Shown here: positions 1 through 6,040 of the stretch, piece after piece
Layout: every line of letters starts with the position of its first letter
Numbering within the stretch: the first letter of the stretch is position 1
Source of the DNA: an uncultured Oscillibacter sp.
GTDB taxonomy: Bacteria > Bacillota > Clostridia > Oscillospirales > Oscillospiraceae
Direction: 5' to 3'
Assembly (NCBI GenBank): GCA_946530565.1
Contig: CAMNAE010000095.1
Location: 1-6,572, forward strand
Length of the DNA: 6,572 bases
The notes under the pieces: model-generated
Databases searched by the model: none
What the model was told of the DNA's origin: nothing
What the model saw: only the letters and a program-made list of their open reading frames with translations
Translations under genes and position numbers: made by a program

Positions 1-22
1 TTTAAGAAGGAGGCATGGGTAA

Positions 23-928
23 ATGAAGACTGTTATCTGTGCTGTCGTCGTGCTCGGTGTTCTGGGTGCGCTGTTCGGCTGTGTTCTGGCCTTCGCCTCC
101 AAGATCTTCGAGGTCAAGAAGGATCCCCGTGAAGAGGCCGTCCTGGCCTGCCTCGCCGGCGCGAACTGCGGCGGCTGCGGCTATCCTGGCTGCTCCGGCT
201 GCGCTGCCGCCATCGTGGCGGGTGACGCGCCTGTGACCGCCTGCGCGCCTGCCGGCCCCGAAAATGCCGCCAAGATCGCCGAGATCATGGGTCAGGCCGC
301 TCCTACCGGGGAGCGTGAGGTCGCCTTCGTCCGCTGCAATGGCGGTACGGCTGCGAAGAAGCGCTATGAGTACAAGGGCGTGCATGACTGCATCTCTGCG
401 ACCAAGGTCGCGGCCGGCCCGCTCGAGTGCGCGTTCGGCTGCCTGGGCTTCGGCTCCTGTGTGAACGCCTGCAAGTTCGGCGCCATGAGCATCGGCCCCA
501 ACGGCACCGCTGTCGTCGATCCCGATAAGTGCACCGACTGCATGGCCTGCGCATCTGCCTGCCCGCGCCACCTGATCGTCTCTGTGCCCGTGAGCAAGAA
601 GGTCCGCGTCCAGTGCGTGAACCAGGATAAGGGCAAGGCTGCGATGAGCGTTTGTTCCAATTCCTGCATCGGCTGCGGCCTGTGCGAAAAGGAGTGCCGC
701 AAGGACGCCATACATGTCGTGAACGGCGTTGCCACGATCGACTATTCCAAGTGCGTCAACTGCAAGCTCTGCACCAAGGTCTGCCCGCGTGATGCGATCA
801 CCCCGATCGCCACGAAGGAAGAAAAAGAGAAGTACAAGGCTATCAAGAAGGCTCAGGCCGAAAAGGCCAAGGCCGCCGCTCAGGCTGCCGCCGAGAAGGC
901 TGCTGCTGAGGCTGCTCCTCAGGCCTGA
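23..928 (+). CDS. rnfB: RnfB, iron-sulfur subunit of the Rnf ion-translocating ferredoxin:NAD+ oxidoreductase
   Basis: RnfB is the membrane-anchored electron-entry subunit of the Rnf complex, which couples electron transfer from reduced ferredoxin to NAD+ with Na+ or H+ export. The 301-aa product begins with one hydrophobic segment (about residues 4-25). A typical RnfB Fe-S domain follows, with ligands C49, C52, C57 and C74. Further 4Fe-4S sets are C136/C140/C146/C150, C170/C173/C176/C180, C215/C218/C221/C225 and C244/C247/C250/C254, giving at least five clusters. This extended cysteine-rich form is typical of Clostridia; the proteobacterial protein is much shorter. The tail from about residue 266 is rich in Ala, Lys and Glu and probably forms a solvent-exposed helix. 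The ATG at 23 has an AAGGAGG site at 7-13, nine bases upstream. A TAA at 3-5 or 20-22 probably ends the preceding gene, expected to be rnfA since clostridial operons usually run rnfCDGEAB. A terminator follows directly. Confidence 0.95.
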   Translation: MKTVICAVVVLGVLGALFGCVLAFASKIFEVKKDPREEAVLACLAGANCGGCGYPGCSGCAAAIVAGDAPVTACAPAGPENAAKIAEIMGQAAPTGEREVAFVRCNGGTAAKKRYEYKGVHDCISATKVAAGPLECAFGCLGFGSCVNACKFGAMSIGPNGTAVVDPDKCTDCMACASACPRHLIVSVPVSKKVRVQCVNQDKGKAAMSVCSNSCIGCGLCEKECRKDAIHVVNGVATIDYSKCVNCKLCTKVCPRDAITPIATKEEKEKYKAIKKAQAEKAKAAAQAAAEKAAAEAAPQA

Positions 929-949
929 TCTTCCGCATTGTTTTTTGAG

Positions 950-980
950 ATCCCCCTGCCGTGTTCGGTGGGGGGATTTT
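950..980 (+). terminator. Intrinsic terminator after rnfB
   Basis: A 12-bp stem closes on a TGTT tetraloop (962-965). The outer part pairs ATCCCCC (950-956) with GGGGGAT (971-977), and the inner part contains CCG/CGG plus two G-T wobbles. The stem runs into TTTT (977-980). It lies 21 bases after the rnfB stop and ends the rnf transcription unit before the rpsB promoter. Confidence 0.88.
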
Positions 981-1033
981 CTGTCAATGCGCGATGGAGC
1001 TCAATACTTTGTGGTTTTTTGGTCATTTTCTTC

Positions 1034-1062
1034 TTGCTTTTTCGTGATGCTTGTGTTATTAT
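1034..1062 (+). promoter_or_regulatory. Sigma-70-type promoter of rpsB-tsf
   Basis: The -35 box is TTGCTT (1034-1039), followed by exactly 17 bp and the -10 box TATTAT (1057-1062). A TG at 1054-1055 makes it an extended -10 promoter. The surrounding sequence is much more AT-rich than the genes. Transcription should start near 1068-1070, giving a leader of about 105 nt before rpsB. Found by eye; no start site has been mapped. Confidence 0.75.
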
Positions 1063-1089
1063 ATTACGGCATTCCGCACAGCTGTCTGA

Positions 1090-1125
1090 TTTCCTGCCGG
1101 TGCTTTAGAAGAAGTTAGCAGGGGA
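1090..1125 (+). promoter_or_regulatory. Hairpin in the rpsB mRNA leader, possible S2 autoregulation site
   Basis: Bases 1090-1097 can pair with 1118-1125 to give an 8-bp stem whose core is CCTGC/GCAGG and whose base includes two G-U pairs. Inside the loop, CTT (1103-1105) can pair with AAG (1112-1114). It is not followed by a U tract, so it is not a terminator. In E. coli, S2 represses its own rpsB-tsf mRNA through the 5' leader, so a similar role is plausible here. I do not recognise the structure as a known leader family. Confidence 0.35.
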
Positions 1126-1136
1126 GATGAAGCGGC

Positions 1137-1170
1137 TGGAGGCAAAAACTAAACTGAATTTGGAGGCAAA
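1137..1170 (+). repeat. Direct repeat carrying two Shine-Dalgarno sequences before rpsB
   Basis: The 10-mer TGGAGGCAAA occurs exactly twice, at 1137-1146 and 1161-1170, offset by 24 nt. The downstream copy has GGAGG at 1162-1166, nine bases before the rpsB ATG, and is the working ribosome binding site. The upstream copy has no suitably spaced rpsB start. It could be a standby ribosome site or part of a regulatory fold. Confidence 0.6.
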
Positions 1171-1175
1171 CAAAC

Positions 1176-1898
1176 ATGGCAAGCTCGATCGTATCCATGA
1201 AGTCCCTGCTGGAGGCTGGCGTTCATTTCGGCCACCAGACCCGTCGCTGGAACCCCAAGATGGCTCCCTATATCTACACGGAGCGCAACGGCATTTACAT
1301 CGTCGATCTGCAGAAGACCGTCCGCAAGCTCGAAGAGGCTTATAACTTCGTTCGTGAGCTCGCAGCCAATGGTCAGTCCCTGCTCTTCGTCGGCACCAAG
1401 AAGCAGGCTCAGGAGGCCATCCGCGAGGAGGCGCAGCGCTGTGGCCAGTTCTATGTGAACGCTCGCTGGCTCGGCGGCATGATGACCAACTTCAAGACCA
1501 TGCGCACCCGCGTGGATCGTCTGTATCAGCTTAAGGCGATGCAGGAGGACGGCACCTTCGACATGCTGCCCAAGAAGGAAGTCATGAAGCACCTGGGCGA
1601 GATCGAGAAGCTCGAGAAATACCTGGGCGGCGTCAAGGAGATGAAGACCCTTCCCGGTGCGCTCTTCATTGTCGATACCCGCAAGGAGCGCAACGCGATC
1701 GCTGAGGCTCATAAGCTCGGCATTCCCGTGGTCGCCATCGCCGATACCAACTGCGATCCCGATGAGATCGACTACGTGATCCCCGGCAACGACGACGCGA
1801 TCCGCGCCATCCGCCTGATCTCCTCCATCATGGCCAACGCCGTGCTCGAGGGCAAGCAGGGTGAGCAGACCGAGGAGCCCGAGGCCGCTCAGCAGTAA
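1176..1898 (+). CDS. rpsB: 30S ribosomal protein S2
   Basis: S2 is a structural protein of the small ribosomal subunit; it binds late in assembly near the head-body junction and contacts S1 in species that have it. The 240-aa product carries the N-terminal S2 signature (residues 8-29, including [17 protein letters not shown]) and the C-terminal signature around [12 protein letters not shown] followed by [13 protein letters not shown]. Length is normal for the family. The last 15 or so residues are acidic and Gln/Glu-rich, a variable tail. The ATG at 1176 is chosen because GGAGG lies nine bases upstream; Met8 has no such site. It is first in a two-gene unit with tsf, the nearly universal bacterial arrangement, and sits behind its own promoter and leader. 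Confidence 0.98.
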   Translation: MASSIVSMKSLLEAGVHFGHQTRRWNPKMAPYIYTERNGIYIVDLQKTVRKLEEAYNFVRELAANGQSLLFVGTKKQAQEAIREEAQRCGQFYVNARWLGGMMTNFKTMRTRVDRLYQLKAMQEDGTFDMLPKKEVMKHLGEIEKLEKYLGGVKEMKTLPGALFIVDTRKERNAIAEAHKLGIPVVAIADTNCDPDEIDYVIPGNDDAIRAIRLISSIMANAVLEGKQGEQTEEPEAAQQ

Positions 1899-1905
1899 GC
1901 TGCTG
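1890..1905 (+). other. Small hairpin with the rpsB stop codon in its loop
   Basis: CAGCAG (1890-1895) and CTGCTG (1900-1905) form a perfect 6-bp inverted repeat whose four-base loop contains the rpsB TAA (1896-1898). The sequence after it is AT-rich but not a U tract, so it is unlikely to terminate transcription. It may protect the mRNA or slightly modulate passage into tsf, or it may be chance. Confidence 0.35.
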
Positions 1906-1934
1906 TATATATTACTTACAGGAGGAATTCAGCA

Positions 1935-2858
1935 ATGGCTGCTTTTACCGCTACTGATGTTAAGAACCTGCGCGAGATGACCGGCGTGGGCATGATGGAC
2001 TGCAAAAAGGCGCTCGTCGCCTCCGAGGGTGATATCGACAAGGCCATCGAGTGGCTTCGTGAAAAGGGCATGGCCGCCTCTGCCAAGAAGGCAGGCCGCA
2101 TCGCCGCTGAAGGCATGGCTTACGCGACCGTCGTCGACGGTGTCGGCGTTGTGGTCGAGGTCAACGCCGAGACCGACTTCGTCGGCAAGAACGAGAAGTT
2201 CGTTGACTTCGTCAAGGGCGTAGCCGCTGTTGTCGCGCAGCAGAACCCGGCCGATCTCGATGATCTCATGGGCAAGACCTATCCCGGCACCGAGCTCACT
2301 GTGCTCCAGCAGCAGCAGGAGATGGTGCTCGTTATCGGCGAGAACATCAAGGTGCGCCGTTTTGCACGTTTTGCCGAAGGCGTTTCCGTCCCCTATGTCC
2401 ATGCCGGCGGCAAGATCGGCGTGCTCGTCAATCTCAAGACTGCTCTCGCTCCCGAGGCTGTCACTGAGATCGGCAAGAACATCGCCATGCAGATCGCTGC
2501 TCTCAATCCCCGCTTCTGGGACAAGTCCCTCGTGACCGACGACGTCCTCGCTGAGGAGAAGAAGATCATGATGGTTCAGATGGCCAACGATCCCAAGATG
2601 GCCGGCAAGCCCGAGGCCGTTCTTGAGAAGATCGCGGCCGGCAAGATGAACAAGTTCTATTCTGAGAACTGCCTTCTCCAGCAGGACTTCGTCAAGGGTG
2701 ACCTGTTTACCGGCACTGTCGAGAACTACATTAAAGACGCCGCCAAGAAGCTCGGCGGTTCTGTGGAGTTCGTCAATGCGATCCGCTTTGAAAAGGGCGA
2801 GGGCATCGAGAAGAAGCAGGAGGATTTCGCTGCTGAGATCGCCTCTCTCGTGAAATAA
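1935..2858 (+). CDS. tsf: Translation elongation factor Ts
   Basis: EF-Ts is the cytoplasmic nucleotide-exchange factor that releases GDP from EF-Tu so that it can bind GTP and aminoacyl-tRNA again. The 307-aa protein starts with the helical UBA-like N-terminal domain (about residues 3-55, with LREMTGVGMMDCKKAL). The hallmark TDFV motif follows at 80-83; its Asp-Phe pair inserts near the Mg2+ site of EF-Tu. The two-part dimerisation/core region continues to the C-terminus, with KIGVLVNL and the IAMQIAALNP segment typical of the family. The ATG at 1935 has AGGAGG at 1920-1925, nine bases upstream. The gene follows rpsB by 36 bp and is cotranscribed with it. Unlike in many bacteria, pyrH and frr do not follow; a terminator comes directly. 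Confidence 0.98.
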   Translation: MAAFTATDVKNLREMTGVGMMDCKKALVASEGDIDKAIEWLREKGMAASAKKAGRIAAEGMAYATVVDGVGVVVEVNAETDFVGKNEKFVDFVKGVAAVVAQQNPADLDDLMGKTYPGTELTVLQQQQEMVLVIGENIKVRRFARFAEGVSVPYVHAGGKIGVLVNLKTALAPEAVTEIGKNIAMQIAALNPRFWDKSLVTDDVLAEEKKIMMVQMANDPKMAGKPEAVLEKIAAGKMNKFYSENCLLQQDFVKGDLFTGTVENYIKDAAKKLGGSVEFVNAIRFEKGEGIEKKQEDFAAEIASLVK

Positions 2859-2879
2859 GCTGTTTGATCCCGTCTTTCG

Positions 2880-2909
2880 GCACGGCGCTTTTAAAGCGCC
2901 GTGCTTTTT
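2880..2909 (+). terminator. Intrinsic terminator after tsf
   Basis: A perfect 11-bp stem pairs GCACGGCGCTT (2880-2890) with AAGCGCCGTGC (2894-2904) across a three-base loop and is followed by TTTTT (2905-2909). It lies 21 bases after the tsf stop and ends the rpsB-tsf unit. Confidence 0.92.
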
Positions 2910-2915
2910 AGATCT

Positions 2916-2947
2916 AAAAGAGCCCGCTGCCGGTAAAGCAGCGGGCT
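2916..2947 (-). terminator. Intrinsic terminator of the phosphofructokinase gene
   Basis: AGCCCGCTGC (2921-2930) and GCAGCGGGCT (2938-2947) form a perfect 10-bp stem with a seven-base loop. Read on the minus strand, the hairpin lies 26 bases past the phosphofructokinase stop and is followed by CTTTTA, a short U tract. It may also weakly back up plus-strand termination. Confidence 0.8.
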
Positions 2948-2973
2948 TATAACTTCATGGATCGCGCGGTATT

Positions 2974-4212
2974 TTATTTTGCAAGGACCTTTTTGAGCTT
3001 GGCAAAGCGGGGCAGAGAATCCTGACGCGGAAGAACCGGCTCACCCTGGATCAGCGGGAGCACATAGTCGATGAAGGGCTTCTCGATCCCGTTGCCGGCC
3101 TGATTGATCCATTCGCGGGGAACCTTCTTCTCGGTGTTGGCGACATCCGCAAGATCGATCAGCTTCGTTTTGCAGATATACTTGCCGTTCTCATAGCTGC
3201 GCTCAAAGCCGACCATCTTGTCGGTGATCCCCTCGACCGCGTTTTCAACAGCTGCCTGACCGGACATGACGGATTCTTCGATGTCGGTCCTGGAGGCGAG
3301 GTGAGCACCGCAGCGCTGCAGCAGACTCAGTTCGATGCCGCGGACCTTTGCGCCGGTGCGCTGCTTGACGGCATCGGCCAGAAGTGCCGCAAGGCCGCCG
3401 AGCTGTGCGTGACCGAAGCCATCGGTCGCGGAGGTCTTTGCCTCGGAGACAAAGGTGCCGTCGGCATAGTGGATACCCTCAGAGACGGCGACCATGCAGT
3501 TGCCCTTTTCTTTGTAGATGCGCTCTACATCGGAAAGGAACTGTTCCATGTCGAAGTCGGTCTCGGGCAGGTAGATGAGGTCGGGCCCGGCGCCGTATTC
3601 AGTGGCAAGTCCGGCCGCTCCGGCAAGCCAGCCTGCGTGGCGGCCCATGATCTCGATGACGCAGACCATGCCTGTATCATACACACGCGCGTCCTGATAG
3701 ACTTCCATGCAGGAGGTCGCAATATACTTGGCCGCAGAGGCGAAGCCAGGGCAGTGGTCGGTACCGAAGAGATCGTTGTCGATCGTCTTGGGCACGCCCA
3801 TGACGCGGCAGGCATAACCGACTTTCTGCATGTACTTGGAGATCTTGTTGCAGGTGTCCATGGAGTCGTTGCCGCCATTGTAGAAGAAATAGCGCACGTT
3901 GTACTTCTTGAAGATCTCCAGAATACGCTTGTAGTCGGTATCGTCAACATCGGGATCCGCCATCTTATAGCGGCAGGAGCCGAGCGCGGAGGACGGCGTG
4001 TTCTTTAAAAGCTCAAGCTCGTGTGCGTCCTCCTGACCCATATCAAACAGGCGGTCGGCGAGTACGCCCTTGATGCCGTGCTCGGCACCGTATACTTTTG
4101 TAATGTTGGGGTTGTCGAGAGCCGTGCGGATCACGCCGTAGGCGCTGGCGTTGATAACGGAAGTGGGACCGCCGGATTGGCCGAAGATCGCGGCGCCAAC
4201 CAAAGTGCTCAT
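2974..4212 (-). CDS. 6-phosphofructokinase, probably PPi-dependent (diphosphate:fructose-6-phosphate 1-phosphotransferase)
   Basis: This cytoplasmic PfkA-family enzyme phosphorylates fructose 6-phosphate to fructose 1,6-bisphosphate. The 412-aa protein has the N-terminal GQSGGPTSVIN loop (11-21), NGGNDS (112-117), PKTIDND (141-147, catalytic base expected to be D145) and MGRHAGWL (189-196). It is longer than the roughly 320-aa bacterial ATP enzyme. Two positions point to PPi as donor: Asp116 stands where E. coli PfkA has Gly104, and Lys142 where it has Gly124; this Asp/Lys pair is the known signature of PPi enzymes, which are reversible and spare ATP. Asn115 replaces the usual Mg-binding Asp103. 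The ATG at 4212 has GAGGAGG (plus-strand 4221-4227) eight bases upstream. The gene stands alone, with its own promoter and terminator, diverging from yqeC. Donor specificity is inferred from residues only. Confidence 0.9.
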   Translation of the reverse strand: MSTLVGAAIFGQSGGPTSVINASAYGVIRTALDNPNITKVYGAEHGIKGVLADRLFDMGQEDAHELELLKNTPSSALGSCRYKMADPDVDDTDYKRILEIFKKYNVRYFFYNGGNDSMDTCNKISKYMQKVGYACRVMGVPKTIDNDLFGTDHCPGFASAAKYIATSCMEVYQDARVYDTGMVCVIEIMGRHAGWLAGAAGLATEYGAGPDLIYLPETDFDMEQFLSDVERIYKEKGNCMVAVSEGIHYADGTFVSEAKTSATDGFGHAQLGGLAALLADAVKQRTGAKVRGIELSLLQRCGAHLASRTDIEESVMSGQAAVENAVEGITDKMVGFERSYENGKYICKTKLIDLADVANTEKKVPREWINQAGNGIEKPFIDYVLPLIQGEPVLPRQDSLPRFAKLKKVLAK

Positions 4213-4245
4213 AGAGAATGCCTCCTCATAAGATTTTGCGCAATC

Positions 4246-4274
4246 ATCATAACACCCTGCGAGCAGATTGTAAA
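4246..4274 (-). promoter_or_regulatory. Promoter of the phosphofructokinase gene
   Basis: On the minus strand, TTTACA (4274-4269) is followed by exactly 17 bp and TATGAT (4251-4246), with an upstream TG making an extended -10. Transcription would start near 4239, leaving a short leader of about 27 nt that contains the ribosome binding site. Confidence 0.75.
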
Positions 4275-4331
4275 GGCGGAAATCGCACAGATATCCCTGG
4301 AATCAGGACTAAAATTTGCAAAACGACCATA

Positions 4332-4368
4332 CGCAAACGTTTCAATCGTATCGGATTGATCGTTTGTG
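4332..4368. promoter_or_regulatory. Imperfect palindrome between the divergent promoters, operator-like
   Basis: An outer pair, CAAACG (4334-4339) with CGTTTG (4361-4366), extends by one wobble and one C-G pair. It encloses an inner pair, TCAATC (4342-4347) with GATTGA (4354-4359), separated only by a small 2x1 asymmetry, around a six-base centre. It contains the exact 8-bp palindrome AAACGTTT (4335-4342) with a central CpG, as in LacI-family operators. It lies about 58 bp upstream of the phosphofructokinase -35 and 46 bp upstream of the yqeC -35. Binding of any regulator is inference. Confidence 0.4.
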
Positions 4369-4414
4369 GCTTCCGGCCGCCCACCCGGCACGGATCTCGC
4401 TGCTGGAGCCTTCG

Positions 4415-4443
4415 TTGACAGAGCGTTGTTTTCGTGATAGAGT
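4415..4443 (+). promoter_or_regulatory. Promoter of the yqeC-yqeB-selD operon
   Basis: A perfect -35 box TTGACA (4415-4420) is followed by exactly 17 bp and a weaker -10 box TAGAGT (4438-4443, four of six consensus bases), with TG at 4435-4436 giving an extended -10. An inverted repeat, TTTCGT (4430-4435) and ACGAAA (4445-4450), brackets the -10 box and could be an operator. The start site would be near 4450, about 27 nt before the yqeC GTG. Confidence 0.65.
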
Positions 4444-4476
4444 AACGAAAGTCAGGAACAGGGGAGGCGTTGACGC

Positions 4477-5202
4477 GTGGAGCATTGTGTAAAGATGCTG
4501 TCCGATCCCGAGGACTTTCTTTCTTTTCTGCCGGCCAAAACGCGGCATATCGCGCTTGTCGGGGGCGGAGGAAAAACCACGCTCCTATACGCGCTCGGCT
4601 GTGCGTTTTCAAAGCAGGGCCTCCGTGTCCTGCTCTATACGACAACGCATATTCTGCGCCCTGAAAGATTTTGCCATACATCCGCTGAATGCCTTGCGTT
4701 CTGGCATACCGGGTCGCCTGCGCTGATCGGAGTCGAGACAGACGGTGGAAAACTGAAGATCCCACCGGAGTGCGAACTTTCGGCAGCGCTTTCCGCCTGT
4801 GACATTGCGATCGCAGAGGCAGACGGGGCGAAGCAAATGCCGATCAAGGTCCCGGCCGCTCACGAGCCGGTGATCCCTGTTCTTGCCGACACCGTGATCG
4901 CTGTGGCGGGACTGACCGCGCTCGGCCGGCCCTTGGGCGAGGTTTGCTTTCGTTGGGAGCTGCTTTCGCTCTCTGATGAGATGCAAGTGAACGAAGCCAT
5001 TTTGACAGAGATCCTGAGCTCGGAGCGTTTTGCAGCGAAGAGCGTTTGCGGCCGTGAGTATCTTGTCGTTTTGAATCAGGCGGATGCTGGCTTTCCGGAT
5101 CGCTGCGAGGCTGGCCGGCGCATTGCTACCGCGCTATGGTCCCGGGGTATCCCGGCAGCTCTTTGTTCTCTTGCTCCCGCCTGCAGGGCTTTAGGAGGCT
5201 GA
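4477..5202 (+). CDS. yqeC: YqeC family, accessory protein for selenium-dependent molybdenum hydroxylase
   Basis: YqeC is a putative P-loop nucleotide-binding protein that comparative genomics ties to SelD, YqeB and molybdenum hydroxylases carrying a labile selenium. Its exact reaction is not established. The 241-aa product has a Walker A-type loop GGGGKTT (29-35) after a short beta-strand, then TTTHI (55-59), ETDGGK (87-92) and the family hallmark EADGAK with PIKVPAAHEPVIP (114-134). An LNQAD segment (199-203) resembles the NKxD guanine-specificity motif of GTPases but with Gln for Lys. The start is GTG at 4477, chosen because GGGGAGG (4461-4467) lies nine bases upstream; the next in-frame ATG (Met7) is too far from it. 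It is first in the operon and ends four bases before yqeB. Length is normal and I see no defect. Confidence 0.87.
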   Translation: MEHCVKMLSDPEDFLSFLPAKTRHIALVGGGGKTTLLYALGCAFSKQGLRVLLYTTTHILRPERFCHTSAECLAFWHTGSPALIGVETDGGKLKIPPECELSAALSACDIAIAEADGAKQMPIKVPAAHEPVIPVLADTVIAVAGLTALGRPLGEVCFRWELLSLSDEMQVNEAILTEILSSERFAAKSVCGREYLVVLNQADAGFPDRCEAGRRIATALWSRGIPAALCSLAPACRALGG

Positions 5203-5206
5203 TCAT

Positions 5207-6040
5207 ATGGAGTATAGTGACTGGATCATCGTTCGCGGTGCCGGGGATCTTGCCAGCGGAACGATCTACCGCCTGCATCGGGCCGGGTTTCCTGTCCTTG
5301 CACTGGAGACTGAACACCCTGCCGCGATCCGGCGTCTTGTCGCTTTTTCTGAGGCGGTTTATGATGGCAGCTTTTCCGTGGAGGGGGTCTCAGCGCGGCG
5401 GATCGACTCGCTCACTGCGCTTGATAGCTGCCGGGAAAACGGCGAGGTCCCGCTTTTGGTCGATCCGGCGGGCGTGAGCATTGCGCGCTTGAAGCCGAGG
5501 ATCGTGATCGACGCGATCCTCGCCAAGAGAAATCTCGGTACCTTACGCTCCATGGCACCGGTCACGATCGCACTTGGTCCGGGCTTTTATGCGGGGCGGG
5601 ATGTTGATTATGTGATCGAGACGATGCGCGGGCACGATCTCGGCCGCATCATTACAGAAGGTGAGGCACTGCCAAATACCGGTGTTCCAGGTATGATCGC
5701 CGGTCACGGCGCAGATCGTGTGATCCACGCGCCATCTGAGGGGGTATTTCATAATCTCGCGTCGATCGGTGATCTTGTCACCAAGGGTGCCCCGGTCGCG
5801 TTTATTGAGCGCGAAGGCATCAAAACAGCCGTACCTGCGAGTCTCAGCGGCATCTTGCGGGGGCTGCTGCGCGACGGATACAGAGTAACCGAGGGCTTTA
5901 AAGTAGCGGATATCGATCCGCGCTCTTTTGAGCGGAAAAACTGCACGACGATTTCCGACAAGGCGCGCTGCATCGCGGGTTCTGTGCTTGAGATCGTATG
6001 TGATGCCGCTGTTTTCGGGGGGAAGCAACATGGAAAATGA
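5207..6040 (+). CDS. yqeB: YqeB family, selenium-dependent molybdenum hydroxylase maturation protein
   Basis: YqeB belongs to the EF2563/YqeB family found with YqeC and SelD in organisms that mature selenium-dependent molybdenum hydroxylases. It is thought to help insert or activate the labile selenium at the molybdenum cofactor, but its chemistry has not been settled. The 277-aa protein starts with a Rossmann-like VRGAGDLASG (9-18), resembling the nucleotide-binding loop of XdhC-type chaperones. Next are AFSEAVYDG (46-54), VDPAGVS (85-91), DAILAKRNLGT (102-112) and LGPGFYAGRDVDYVIET (123-139), all matching family blocks as I recall them. The C-terminal half (about 150-245) reads as a compact beta-rich domain. 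The ATG at 5207 has TAGGAGG (5191-5197) nine bases upstream, overlapping the end of yqeC. Its last 11 bases overlap the start of selD, suggesting coupled translation. Confidence 0.87.
   Translation: MEYSDWIIVRGAGDLASGTIYRLHRAGFPVLALETEHPAAIRRLVAFSEAVYDGSFSVEGVSARRIDSLTALDSCRENGEVPLLVDPAGVSIARLKPRIVIDAILAKRNLGTLRSMAPVTIALGPGFYAGRDVDYVIETMRGHDLGRIITEGEALPNTGVPGMIAGHGADRVIHAPSEGVFHNLASIGDLVTKGAPVAFIEREGIKTAVPASLSGILRGLLRDGYRVTEGFKVADIDPRSFERKNCTTISDKARCIAGSVLEIVCDAAVFGGKQHGK

Noticed and set aside
15..26. ATG at 15 just upstream of rnfB
   Set aside because: It gives only three codons before TGA. The ATG at 23 has the correct spacing from the AAGGAGG site and opens the full RnfB protein.
2..715. 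Long minus-strand open frame (237 codons) rich in Ala, Gly and His
   Set aside because: Antisense to rnfB, whose cysteine pattern is unmistakable. The product is low-complexity shadow translation.
1127..1345. 72-codon plus-strand reading frame starting in the rpsB leader, with GGGGAG just before its ATG
   Set aside because: The purine-rich site touches the ATG with no proper spacing. The frame overlaps most of the first third of rpsB out of frame, and the product has no recognisable features.
3301..4008. Long plus-strand open frame (235 codons)
   Set aside because: It lies wholly antisense to the well-supported phosphofructokinase gene. High G+C third positions open such frames. No domain, ribosome binding site or promoter supports it.
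4317..4346. Possible CcpA (cre) site in the TTGCAAAACG and GCAAACGTTT stretches
   Set aside because: Aligned against the usual cre consensus, each candidate has at least one mismatch at a core base or is one base too long or short. I kept only the broader LacI-family-like description.
4247..4765. 172-codon minus-strand frame across the divergent intergenic region
   Set aside because: It overlaps both promoters and the start of yqeC, has no recognisable domain, and its composition looks non-coding.
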